Positions 22,035 through 33,236 of a stretch of DNA of 64,000 nt are shown here, one piece after another. The notes below the pieces were generated by a model. It saw only the letters and a program-made list of their open reading frames with translations, was not told the DNA's origin and ran no database searches. Made by a program: the position numbers and the translations under genes. Origin of the DNA: Pseudeuparius sepicola (Eukaryota; Arthropoda; Insecta; Coleoptera; Anthribidae). The first letter of the stretch is position 1, and each line of letters begins with the position of its first letter. The stretch is from NCBI GenBank assembly GCA_963920635.1, contig OY987299.1:67810692-67874691 (forward strand). The letters run 5' to 3'.

Positions 22035-23660
22035 TTTCTTTTTATTTTTTGGTTCGCCTGATCTTCTTTCATTCTCTAAAGCATATCCTTCCAAGGATTC
22101 CGGATCATTATCTTCAGTATTGCTATTATTTTGGTTTCTCTTTAACTTTGACAACAACTTAAAATAAAATGGTACATGCACCAAAATAGAAAAATAGCTA
22201 AAACAAAAAAATACAAAAATTCCACTTATGTGATTTAAAATTACGTTCCACTCAGGCCATAGGCAATGTCCCTAACCCTATTAAATATGGATTTCTAAAA
22301 ATGATAACAAAAGTTATAGCAGTGGTCATAAAATTAATCGTACCTAACATTCTCCATCCACCCTCAAAAGTCTCCCTTATATTTGGTAGAAATTGTTGAA
22401 TTTTTAAACATAATGTTTTGAAGTTAAAATCACTCTTTTCTATCATTTTCAAATTAAATGTCGGGGCTTTCAGTTTCCAATTTTCGTCTAGACATTCAGA
22501 AAAATTTTCGAAAGTTAAGTAATACGTTGACATTGGTTGCAATTTAAATGAATCAAATTTTGACCAGGTCACAGGTAAAATATGCTTGAATTTAAAAGTA
22601 GAAATGCTTTTTTCATCACATGGAAACATTTCTTCTATTAAAACTTCGTCCCCTGATACTAATGAACAAGAACATGGTAAATCTATTTCTAATAACCCTA
22701 ATTCGGTAGAATGGGGTTCAGTAATTTTATGGATTTCATTGGAGCATTTTATTTGCAAATTTTCAGAAGGTCTCGTTACAATGAATTTTTCTGGCTCAAT
22801 TTGTGTCGTAATCGTATTTTCGTTATAAAAACACGTGGATGTGCATTCTTTAATTAACTCCGAAATTTGCCCTCCATTTGCTAATTTTTGAAAACAAAGT
22901 GGATTTTTTATTATTGCATCGTTTGCGCGCAGTAAGCACAGGCTTGTGCTTACATCACAACTTATTTTGGGGTCTCTGGAAATTAACCGTATTTGATTCT
23001 TAGACCTAGTTATTATGACATCATCCGTGCTAAAAACACAAGTTTCATTTTTCTGGTACAAACAACAGATTAAATAACTTCCTAGAATGACTTATCTTTT
23101 TTAACGGAACTTGCAGTGTAACGACAATTTTATTTTCAGTAGCTATACAAGTCGCGATACTTAATCGTATTTTGTTACATGGAACGGCTAGATAATAAGT
23201 TCGCGCCCGCTATTTTTTAAAACGTCTTCTAGTTTCTTTAAGTCCTCCCTTAAAACCGCGGGATCGATAATTTCGGTTGGTATCTTTTTATCCCCACACT
23301 GACTAATGATTTCATATTTATTAAACATCTGCAAAGTTTCTAAATTTTCTAATGATAAATTTATTAAAAATTGCCACACATAGTTTAGACTATTAGAATT
23401 TTGAGTAGCCTGAGAATCAACAAATTGTTTTAAATTATTGAATGCTTTTGAAATTTCATGCGTATAAACAGTTGGTGTGACCAATAACTGATGACATTTG
23501 CGAAGTATAAGATTGAATTGCCTTAATTACTTCCCTTAGTTCTGCGTGATTTTCGTCTAATGCTAAATTTAAACTATGTACAACTTTTTGAATGGTTCCA
23601 ATACTACATGTAATTCGGTACTTTTGACTTCCAAAACCGAAATTACCATTAATTGATAAA
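22035..23660 (-). pseudogene. Env-like glycoprotein of an insect Ty3/gypsy provirus
   Basis: Old, broken copy of an envelope-like gene lying after integrase, as in insect errantivirus-type elements. Two open blocks are visible: 23188-23484 (helical, N-terminal side) and 22252-23061 (cysteine-rich ectodomain, with a CSC cluster near its middle and a Trp-rich membrane-proximal part). They are separated by a stretch with several stops. After 22252 another frame gives a hydrophobic segment and a short polar, Asn-rich tail ending near 22035. None of the blocks begins with a secure ATG, and frameshifts separate them. The assignment rests on position, Cys pattern and membrane topology; the family is not certain. 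Confidence 0.6.
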
Positions 23661-24079
23661 AAATTCTAGTTTCATTGTTAAAAACTTATTCTCTACTTTA
23701 AAAACTTTAAGATGATTTCAACTTAGTCATTCGACTTTAAAATTAAACTAAAAACCACTTTCTAGGTTACCTAACGACAATCTAATTAGAAATCAATTTT
23801 GCTGACAACTTAATTTTAATGTAAACTAAAAGTAAAACTTATCGTTTTATTATTGCATATGCTTCAATAACTTGTAACACTTAAACTTACCCAATACTTA
23901 AACAATTTAAGCAATAAGCAACGCGATTTATGCCTATCTACGTGATTAATTCATAACCTACTTATAGGTCACATTTTTCCTCAAGTTTTTTGGATGAGTG
24001 CGCACTCATTTCTTACTTACGAATTATTTCGTTCTGTATACTTTTTAATCAGTCTACATGTATCTGTCATCAAAATTTT
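23661..24079. other. Region between integrase and env, unassigned
   Basis: AT-rich sequence continuing the provirus between the decayed integrase tail and the env-like blocks. No intact frame; probably the env N-terminus and intergenic part. Confidence 0.35.
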
Positions 24080-24870
24080 TCCTTCCTTTCACAATTTTTA
24101 CCTTATAATTGACATCATTAACTTTTTCTACAACTTCATAGGGTCCAAACCGCTTATGCAATAACTTTTCCGACTTACCGACTTTTCTAATTGGCATATA
24201 CACAAAAACTTTATCACCTGACTTATATTTGACATGTTTATGACTCCTATCGTATCTATCTTTTTGTTTTTTTCTGTTCTTTTTCGATTTTTTTCACTAC
24301 TTTTTCTCGCGTGTCCTTTATTTTTTGTAATAACTCTACTACCTCACTGGAATTTTCCTTATTAGCACCTAACTCAACATCTATTGGCAATCTAGCTTCT
24401 CTACCGTACACTAAAAGAAAAGGTGACTCCTTTGTTGTTTCCCGAGGGGAAGTATTGTAGGCAAATGTTACTAAGGGTATATAAGTATCCCAATCTTTTT
24501 GATCTGTACTAACGTACATAGACAACATTGTAGCTAAAGTACCGTTGTAGTGTTCTACAAGGCCGTTTGTTTTAGGATGGTATGCGGTGGTTGGCTAACT
24601 ATACCTTTTAGTAATTCAGTCACTAAATTAGACGTAAAACATTTTCCCCTATCAATTATTATCTGTTCTGGACATCCGTGCCTACAGCCGTAAGAGCTTT
24701 GACTTCAGCCCACTTTGTCGAATAACACATCGTGGTAACTATACAGGTATTCCCCAGACTAGATTTTGGAAATGGTCCCAAAATATCTATACGGATTTTT
24801 TGAAAGGGTTCGCCTACTTTAATCGGCTGTCAAACCTGGTTGTGTTTAATTAACGTTTTTCCTGTGCTGA
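24080..24870 (-). pseudogene. Ty3/gypsy integrase core and GPY/F tail
   Basis: Inserts element cDNA into the host genome. Reading 24870 to 24530 gives the core start (PFQKIRIDILGPFPKS), broken by stops. The frame 24256-24528 gives WDTYIPLVTFAYNTSPRETT, then LVYGREARLPID, the end of the catalytic core. A frameshift near 24258 leads into KLLHKRFGPYEVVEK, the GPY/F module. The zinc-binding HHCC part lies on the far side of an insertion (near 27700). At least three lesions. Confidence 0.75.
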
Positions 24871-25608
24871 TAAGTAATGCACGATTTAAGGGGGGCCTCG
24901 CCATTGTATGTTTGGTTGCCTGTATCAATGTATTTTTATTTCCAACTAGCTGGAAAAAGTAGCGAATTTCAGAGGATTACAAAAAACACGGGTATTTTTA
25001 AAATATCCATAGATACTAATGACACTAGTTTAAAAGTTATGGGCGAGAATTTTTTTTGAATTTCAAACTTTATGCCGGCATAAATTCATCTATTTTGTCT
25101 CTTGAGCCGGAATTTTACCTTCGTTAAGATGGGCAGAGGTTTCCGAATATGCTCGGAACGAAAACCCGGTAGTAAACATTGTAATTATCCAGTCTTGTTG
25201 TAAATAAAAATCATAGGCAAAATACCCTTAAATTATGCAGCGGGAATACCAAAAGTGTAGCTATTGTTTATCAGATGGCGCGAAAAACAGACGATCGATG
25301 AACGGTTGACGCTGTTGTTACAGGTCCAGTTTAATAATTTCATATATTATGTTCATATGATCAATTTTACGTTTTGGCGATATAATATTTAAGCAACTAA
25401 GCTGTCTGATTACTTTTTTATGTTTTTGTATTACTTCCATATTATTATATGCAATGAATTGCGAATTTTTAATATTAAAATAATATAAAACTTCAAAAGG
25501 TATATTCGGGAGACCCCCGTAGCTCAAAGACTCCGATTTGTGATTTTAACCCCTATCTTTTTAGCAATGGTTCATTGATTTTTAGCTTGAAAGGTACACG
25601 GCGGCACT

Positions 25609-25657
25609 AAAATAATATAATAATAAAATATAATAAATATAATAAAATAAAAATATG
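25609..25657. repeat. AT microsatellite (ATAAT-rich)
   Basis: Low-complexity run of ATAATA/ATAAA units about 50 bp long. Confidence 0.8.
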
Positions 25658-26235
25658 GGGTGCAATGTAAGACGCACGTTTTCACTTGTAGGCAGACGAC
25701 GTTTTCAAGGTCACTTGAATGTCAACTGTGTTTTTTACTGTTAAAGGCATATCTTTAGTTAAAGAATGTTATTCGGCACGTTTTCTGTAGGTATAGTATT
25801 GCTGGCTTAAAAGTTCTACAAAATTATGTTTAGTTTTTTCAATGAAATGAAATATGGTCTTTTATGTGTACATAAGGTGTTTCTTCGTTTGCATTAACAC
25901 TACATTCAAACACACATTTTAAGTAACGCAATAATTAAGATAAATACATATCTCGAAAATAAAAAATGAAAAAAGGAAACGATATATTGATGCGAAAGAA
26001 CATCTTCTGTACCTATATGTTAAACATCTACAGTGTGACCTCCGTTAAGGAGTTACCACCCTGGTAAAAATCTTTATTTGTTTACCGATTTTGATAAACT
26101 TTTTTTTGTTAGGTTCAAAAAGCACATTAAACAATGTGTGTAACTTTACTTTTGGGCTGTAATCACGGCCACCTGTCAACACATTGGCTCAATTTCAAAA
26201 AGTACTATTATTTGTTTAATAATATTTTTATTAGG

Positions 26236-26400
26236 TACAGGGTGTCCGCCTGAAGGTGATAGGAACATTCACTTTAACCATTCCGTATTTTTTGAGACAA
26301 ATTAATGATTTAAAAACCAGTTTGTTGCAGTTTTTTCCAAACAATGTAATGTCGTTTGGAAAAAAACAATCGAACGTCAAACAAAAGTTATAACCAAAAA
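26236..26400. repeat. Single mariner-type terminus
   Basis: TACAGGGTGTCCGCCTGAAG begins at 26236. The inverted partner was not found within the insertion, so this is a truncated copy or the end of a larger unit. Confidence 0.45.
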
Positions 26401-26845
26401 ACCTTTTTGGAAAAAATGAAGATGGTGCAAAATGTATCTTTTTATTAATTTAAACATATTTTTTTTATTAACGGATAATAATAGAACACATATGCAGTTA
26501 ACTTTGGGGTTACCTTTCGATTAAAAACGAGGAAAAATAACCGACTCAAACGTGGTCACGTGACTTTCGCTATCTGTCAAAAATTATATTTAAAAAATAA
26601 AATCCCTAACGTTTAACTTGAAAAAGTCGTTTCTATTTTAATGTTACATAAGCGCCTATTTCCTATTTATAAAATTTCTAAAAATTTTAAAAAGTCATTA
26701 CTTCGTAAAAACTATTTTATATCACTAAGCTATACAACATAATATACGAGTATCATTCTATAATTTTATTAACTTTTTATTATTACTAAAAAATATCGAT
26801 AAGAATATGTCTTTTTCAAAAGAAAATTATATTAACGCTTTAAAA

Positions 26846-27085
26846 TTCTGTTTGACACAAAGTTGATGTACCGGCAAGCATTTAGGTAGTACCATAGAAG
26901 AATCTACTACGTAAATTCTTCTATGGTAGTACCTACAAATTTATTTACATTACATTTTCCATTACTCTAAATGTATGCCAAAATAATACATATATTAAGA
27001 TATCAGCAAATAGTAGGTATTTCACGTATCTAACAAAATTCACAACTTTACATCAACTTTGGATCAAATACAACAGAATTTTAAT
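26846..27085. repeat. Foldback block with central 51-bp hairpin
   Basis: TAAAATTCTGTTTGACACAA at about 26846 is mirrored by sequence ending near 27083. Within it, AGGTAGTACCATAGAAGAA (26884-26902) pairs perfectly with 26916-26934 around a 13-base loop. The structure looks like a hairpin-containing miniature element. Confidence 0.65.
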
Positions 27086-27690
27086 TTCTTTCGGTTTATC
27101 AATATTAAGTACTTAATGAAAAGTTAATAGAATGATAAAAGATAAAACTATAGTGACATAAATTCTAAATGTCAGTTAGGGTAAGTATTGTGATCATTCA
27201 TTCGGTTTTGAGGGAGAATTATTATGTCATGACAGTAGATTTGACAGCCGGTAGGTAGTCCTCTTACTTAATATTTTACTCAACAATATTCTTAATAACA
27301 ATGAAAAAATATAGAAAAATAAAGGAGCGTAAATATTCATATTATTATTTTGTGTTTAACAATTCAGTTTCAATCCCACAATACGCCAGGATGGGAGCGA
27401 TGTGCTGTTATTTGTATAAAAAAAGGGGGTCGGTCCGCCTGCCTCCCCCTAGACCCCTGGTTCCGACCAACGACCTTGCCGGGCAACAAAACAACTTATA
27501 AGGAACGGAAACTTATTTTAGCAAGGCGAAACATTACTTTTTATTCTCGCTCTGTACCAATGGCCGCTCTCCAACTCCAGCGCCATCTTACAGACACTTG
27601 CGCAATTTTTGCGCTCCAGTACCCAATTTCTGTTTTAGCAACATTTATCCTAGTTAGGAACACGGTCAAATGAAGGTCGTCGCGAGGTGA

Positions 27691-28511
27691 TGACTTTTTA
27701 TTTCCGTCCTTAAGTAATGTTCTACTTCTTTATACAAGTTTGGCCAAAAAGAACGATTTTTTATGTTGCCAAAAGTTTTAGTAAAACCTAAGTGTGCCCC
27801 CGACAACAGGTCGTTGTGAAAACATAAAAAAAAATTCCTTTTTTATTTTCTCTGCAATGACTAATAATTTTGAAGCCCCCTGTGGACTGAAATGTTTTTT
27901 GTAAAGAACGTCGTTTTCAAGCATGTAACTTCTCGTTTGTTTAGCTAATTTCGAGTCTACACTTTCCGGGTTTTGAATTGCGTTCATAATGTAGTTCAAC
28001 TTTTCGTCCGTGCGTTGCAATTTTGCAATGTCCTCAACTTCAATTGCACAAACAGAAATTTCCGTGGCGTCAGCGTCTGTTTCCCTAGGCTCGAAAACAG
28101 GATTTCTAGACAAACCGACAGCATCCAAATGCTTTTTTCCGCTTTTATGGACAATTTCAAAATCGTAATCTTGTAATTTGATAGCCCATCTTGCAAGTCT
28201 ACCTGACAAATCTTTATTTTTATGTAAAAAAAAACATAAAGCATGGTGATCAACAACACTTTTAAACTTCTTTCCCCACAAATAATAATGCCTAAAATAT
28301 CCGATTCCGTAAATTACCGCTAGTAGCTTTTTTCCGTCGTGTGGTATTTCATTTCTGGTGACGATAAGCATCTCGAAGCGTACGCTATAGGATGCGAACC
28401 AGTGTTGTCCGTTTGTAAGATAACGGCACCTATCCCAAAGTCACTAGCATCCGTGTGTATTTCTACAGGAAGTTCATTTTTGAAATTATGTAAAACGGGA
28501 TAATTTACCAA
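27691..28511 (-). pseudogene. Ty3/gypsy RNase H and integrase zinc finger start
   Basis: RNase H removes the RNA template during reverse transcription. The frame 28320-28511 gives IHTDASDFGIGAVI, then YASRCLSSPEMKYHTTEK. A frameshift near 28325 joins to the frame 27778-28371 with VVDHHALCFFLHKNKDLSGR, then LQDYDFEIVHKSGKKHLDAV, the conserved C-terminal half. It continues through a linker to the region before the integrase HHCC finger (27700-27790). Usual element order, minus strand. Confidence 0.85.
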
Positions 28512-28761
28512 GTCAAAAGGGTTAATGGTCTAGCTATGTCAGCAAAATTTTGTATAAATTTTCTATAGAAATTTGCAAGTCCTAGGAAGGATTGCATGTT
28601 CTTTACTTTTTTAGGAACGGAAAATTGGAAACTGCTGCTACCTTATCTGGATCTGGCGATAAACCAAAATTACTAGCAATGTAACCTAAAATTTTACTTC
28701 TTGAAATCCAAAAGAACGTTTTGTTTTTTTTTATTTCAATTTTACTTTGCGAAATCTTAAT
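28512..28761 (-). pseudogene. Ty3/gypsy RT thumb/connection segment
   Basis: Continuation of reverse transcriptase on the other side of a MITE. It reads WISRSKILGYIASNFGLSPD, then after a frameshift [20 protein letters not shown], the standard motif before RNase H. Stops and frameshifts are present. Confidence 0.8.
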
Positions 28762-28765
28762 AGCT

Positions 28766-29544
28766 AGTCACAGACGGGCGTAATTGTCTTAAAACATCAA
28801 CGCGCATTCATATACGATGTGCATCAACGTATAACTCTGTTTATCCACACACCTTGATTGATGTTTTAACACATCAGTTCGCGGTAAACAACATACACGA
28901 ACGCATATTCTTCGCAGAATGATGTCGGCGGAGTTGCGTTTGATTGCAGTGGCGTGCGCTATCTTTTTAAATTCTCTTCTGAATCCACCACTCAAAGTGT
29001 TAATTTTTTGTACAACTGTACTCTTTGTCACATCTGGCTGTGCAACATTTAATTTTTCCAGCAAAATATTATTTGCTGCATTTTTTAAATTTTTGTCAAG
29101 GTACTTCTTTGACTTGGTTTTCCATAAACAAGGATGACCCCGAAATAACTCAAAAACTGTCTGGTAAGTAGTAACTACATTTATTACATCCGAGGAGAAA
29201 ATATATTTATAGTGCGATAATAAACAAAATTTGAAGTGTTTATTGTAATAAATCCGGAATAATCAATAATTATTATTAATAAACTCGAGGTGACAGAAGG
29301 AATTTTAAAATAGTATATATCTACTTCACTGAAGAAAACCGCGGCAATGGTGCGCGTTTTTAACACACACAGTGAAACATCAACTTGCATTCATCAATGC
29401 ACACACATGTTTTCAGCGAGACCAGGTTCAAAAGTGCATCGTACTTCTTCAACACGCATTTAAGTACGTGGCGGTATTATCACCACAGATGGACGTCCAT
29501 GAATGTGCGTTGATGTTTTAAGACAATTGCGCCCGTCTGTGACC
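28766..29544. mobile_element. Non-autonomous element inside provirus RT
   Basis: 779 bp. The inverted ends are (A/G)GTCACAGACGGGCG, with AGCT at 28762-28765 and 29545-29548. The arms share ATTGTCTTAAAACATCAACG and a further 10-15 bp. Removing the element and one AGCT restores the RT reading VLIAIK. A 4-bp duplication is unusual and the superfamily is not settled. Confidence 0.75.
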
Positions 29545-29548
29545 AGCT

Positions 29549-29880
29549 ATTAACACTCCTCTTAATTTGTCTAAATGATCATCAAAACTGCTGCCTTTGA
29601 CTAAAACATCATCTAGATAAACAATACATGTATTGTACTTTAATCCTGCTAAAACGTGGTCCATACACCTCTAAAAACATGCTGGACTGGGTGCTAATCC
29701 AAACGGTAACACATTAAATTCACACAACCCATCCGATACAATAAAAGCTGTTTTTGGCAATTTTAATTTGCCAATACCCTTTTTCCTTACCAACACTACC
29801 GGGATACCGCCCATGGGCTGTAGGATTTTCTTATAATTTCTGCCTCTAACATTTCTTTAATTTGACTATCAATTATCTCC
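29549..29880 (-). pseudogene. Ty3/gypsy reverse transcriptase palm segment
   Basis: The translation gives KTAFIVSDGLCEFNVLPFGL, then a stop in the next motif, and VYLDDVLVKG with the catalytic YLDD. Immediately downstream (lower coordinates) the reading is interrupted by the element at 28766-29544. The N-terminal RT fingers toward 29880 are badly decayed. Confidence 0.85.
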
Positions 29881-30460
29881 CTTTCGCCTGCATGTATGGT
29901 TTGTTCACACACATCTGTCCTACCTAATTCCAAATTACTAGTAGCAAAAACATCTCTAAATTCATGTAGCAACTTAAGTAGTCCTTCCTGTTACTTTTCC
30001 TCTAACTTTTCATTTATCTTTACCCCTATTTACTTTACATCCGAACACTTTCGTGAAAAAGAACAAAAGTACCTTTAACTTCATTTCTATCCTTCTGAAT
30101 AAATCCAGGGAACACTTCAACTTTTTTCTCCTTAACACTTACTACATTTATTTTTTACTGATATAAGAGACTTTTCCAAATGAACTTCTTCGATTTTTAA
30201 AGCCCTGTTTAAAAAGCAACTATCGTATGGCCCAAACTCTATGTTAGCACATCTCTTAACACTAACCTCGACCTCAACTTTACTGCGTAGAGGTAACAAG
30301 ACTTCTCTTACGGAACGAACTTTATTGTCTATTATTACTAAATCCAAAATTTAGTTTTTTGTTGCAAAATTTACATATACCTCAACTTTGTTAGCTACCA
30401 ACTTTACACTTTGTGTTAAAAAACTAATTTCGGCGTAAAATTGTTTGTTAAAATCATTTC
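29881..30460 (-). pseudogene. Provirus protease-RT linker
   Basis: The frame 30132-30347 (VRSVREVLLPLRSKVEVEV, then LEKSLISVKN) sits where the linker between protease and RT belongs. It has the beta-rich repeats common there in gypsy Pol. The flanks are disrupted and no catalytic motif is expected. Confidence 0.55.
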
Positions 30461-30736
30461 CTAAAATAGCCTTTTACTAAAATTCTTTATTATCAAAAAA
30501 TCATGACTTATAGGAACCGACATTCCTTCTAACTTAAATGGAACTACTGTTTTTCCAATAACCCATAAGAAAGTGTCACTAGCGGACTTCACTCTTACAA
30601 AAACTCTTTCTATTCTAGTATTCTTTTTAAGAAATGTTGCGTCTAATAAACTGATGCCTGAACCTGTATCTAAAATGAAAGTCCCATCTCTATTTTCAAT
30701 TTTTCCTGTCCCGAACGTCGCTATTTTGAGTTTCAT
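30461..30736 (-). pseudogene. Retropepsin-like aspartic protease
   Basis: Would process Gag-Pol. The frame starts with ATG and carries FILDTGSGISLLDATFL, with the catalytic DTG at about residues 23-25. The flap and the second half follow in order (VIGKTVVPFKLEG, then HDFLI). The frame ends early at 30461 and is followed by stops, so the Pol polyprotein is broken here. The Gag side (above 30740) is not recognisable, so the provirus is truncated at its 5' end. Confidence 0.75.
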
Positions 30737-30921
30737 GAATTTTCTATTTTGCTAGATAGGCACTCCTTGCCACCCTCTACCATAGCTCAGAAGTTCAGAA
30801 TTTGTTGCCCTCATCTTTACCCATTTTCAACCCCTTAAGCCAAAAAAGAAAAAAAGATCAGAAAATCGCTTAAGCTGAATTATCGTGAAATATGCTGACA
30901 AATTGCCAGAAGTGTACTTGA

Positions 30922-31595
30922 CATAGACGTAACTAGGGGGGGGGGCTAGGGGGGGCTTAGCCCCCCCTACATTTCTATTAGCCCTCCCTAAAATGTAAAG
31001 GATGTGCGAAGATATGCTTCTCGTAAACAGAATATATCTAACATTCTGACAACGCAACATTATGCAACACGGCAAACACCACACGCACCTTTTTAAATTC
31101 ACCAGTTTCGACGAATCGCCTGCTCTTGCGAAATCTTGCGCCTTGTGGCCCCACAAAATACGACTGAAATTTAAACGCGCAAGCGAGAGCGAACATGCCT
31201 GCGTGCCAGACTCCAGACTTTTATTTTGTTATTCATCCAGTGTATTGTTGTTTCGTTTTAATATGTACTATGTATATAATCTGCGGCGCATTTTTTAGAA
31301 TTATTTTAAATGCCCTTGTTTAAAAAAAGACACAAAAATTGTCCCTCCACCACTCGAAATTAATTCCTATATACGTCACAGAAGTGATCCAAACTCATAG
31401 CCCCGGCCTACCATTTTACAGAATGACATGTAAAAAATATACCTTTGTAAGTAGCGTACCGACTTTCAAAAATTTCTTAATGGATTAAATAATTCCTTGT
31501 CGGGGCCCTGCATTTTCATGCGGCACCCGGCCCCGCAAAATCTTGAGCCGGTCCTGATCGGCCCCCCCTAAAAATACGACCTAGTTATGTCTATG
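30922..31595. mobile_element. hAT-like element with 8-bp duplication
   Basis: 674 bp. The left end is CATAGACGTAACTAGG and the right end is its near complement CCTAGTTATGTCTATG. A perfect 8-bp duplication GTACTTGA lies at 30914-30921 and 31596-31603. Poly-G/poly-C blocks next to the ends form a local hairpin. The 8-bp duplication and short ends fit hAT. No transposase. Confidence 0.85.
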
Positions 31596-31639
31596 GTACT
31601 TGATGAAATAAAATATAATATATCAGATAATAGTTATTT

Positions 31640-31760
31640 ATGTACCAAGGCACTGAAGTTCAACTTTTTATGACTCATGTGGAGTTTAGTTGCTGAGGCC
31701 TCTGGCCGAGGCAAATAAACCACATGAGTCATAAAAAGAACTTCAGTGCCAAGGTACATA
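31640..31760. mobile_element. 121-bp near-perfect hairpin element
   Basis: TGTACCAAGGCACTGAAGTT and the following bases through CATGTGG pair with 31720-31758. A GC-rich loop (GAGGCCTCTGGCCGAGGC) sits in the centre. Only a few mismatches break a stem of roughly 40 bp. No clear target duplication. Confidence 0.65.
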
Positions 31761-33236
31761 TATTTTTTTTGAAATCGGAAAAAAAAATGTTTTATTAGTC
31801 AAGAAAATAATAATAAGGGATCACCCGTCCACGAACTGACTACGCGCGGCGTTGCTTGACTTTACTGATCGCTCTACCTAGGCCAAGTATAATGACGTAC
31901 GGCACCTTCTGACAGAAAAACCAAACTGCTGCTTCTTGTGCAGCCTATACAACAAATCTATTGATATTCAAATCTACTAAAATATGTATACTGAAGGATT
32001 GCGCTTCTATAGGAAACAATTTCGCAATGTGTACGAAAAGTTAAATGAGCCTTTATCGGCCGGGTTTTGAATATTTGGTCACTTTTGACGGGCGATTTCT
32101 CCACGTCTGACGTTTGATGTTTACATCTCGCCAAGGCCTACTTATTGAAAAAATCGTACAATAATGGGCTACATTATTGTACGATTTCTGTGCTTTTAAT
32201 GACGATTTTGGGACATTTTAATGCAGATTTCAAGAAAAGTAATTATTCGAGTGCCATATATTTGCCCTATCTCCCTAATTCTTCCAACTAGCCTTCTGCC
32301 GTTTTGCAACTAGTGTTATTTTGAGTTACAGAATTAATGTAAAAATTGGCAGATGTTTACTCAGTCACATAATTGTTGCAAACATTTCTGCAACATTAGC
32401 GCCTTCTGCCGACTTTATTTTCCACCTAGCCGTCTGCCAATTTTTTCTCTACTTATTTTCAATATATCCGATTATCCTGCAAATTTTCAACACTTTACCT
32501 TAACAATTTTTTACGAAAAAAATGCATGTTTAACCCCCTACCCTCACTTTATTCTTCCAGAGTGCCTTCTGCCCGCCCGCCTTTCGCTATGTCTGTAACA
32601 ATGGAACCTATAAATGATCAAATTCTCACTTTACTGAGTGACCCCTACCTACTCCTACGTAGCCAGCTCTCCGTCTATCAGTCTTCTTTTATAGAAGAAC
32701 GCTGTGACCAATAGAAATTTCGAAATTTGTTTTAGTGCGAGCCCATAAAAATCATTGCTTTTTAAACCGGCTATACAAAAGAAAGCAGAGATGTTTGGTT
32801 ACTAAAATGCGCCGTAGGCGAAAATTTTTATAAATATAAAGCACAGATAGTTTAAAAGAAATTACAAAATCATAACAGTAAATGTATTTTTCATCTTTTC
32901 TCAATGTAGGGTGCTTGAACCCCTGGGCTTATGTATGGGAAAAGCCAGGTCTCGAGGAATCGGTAGGTAGCTACTTGACAATAATAAGTATATTTTTCAA
33001 TAAATGTATCTATGTTACACATTATATCATGACAATTTTCCAATTTATATTCAATCAATAAATCAATGTTGTATATTCTGTATTCATTGATTTCAGATGT
33101 TATGTTTGCAGACGACAATCAAAATGAAGGTGTCGCGTCGTGAGCGACATAGCAACAAAATGTGATTTTTTATTTTTAGTTATATTAGACCAGCTTATAA
33201 GCTTATACCGCCTCCAAAATTAACCTCCGGGTGCTA
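31761..33236. other. Intergenic with one perfect hairpin
   Basis: No coding family recognised. A perfect 16-bp stem lies at 32151-32166 and 32172-32187 (AAATCGTACAATAATG, loop GGCTA). The motif CCTTCTGCC recurs at about 32290, 32402 and 32561. The remainder shows nothing I can support. Confidence 0.45.

Larger units (their letters stand above)
24880..27690. other. Insertion of about 2.8 kb splitting integrase
   Basis: Integrase coding similarity stops near 27690 and resumes near 24870 on the minus strand, so the segment between is foreign to the provirus. It contains a microsatellite, one mariner-type terminus, a foldback block near 26.8-27.1 kb and short unassigned frames (for example 25318-25527, 27350-27673). 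I could not find matching ends or a clear target duplication, so its class is unknown. Confidence 0.5.

Noticed and set aside
28919..29137. 72-residue frame on the plus strand inside the RT-disrupting element
   Set aside because: Lies within a non-autonomous element with inverted arms; no known motif.
30461..30736. Protease frame as a host aspartic protease gene
   Set aside because: Position upstream of RT/RNase H/integrase and its short length fit a proviral retropepsin.
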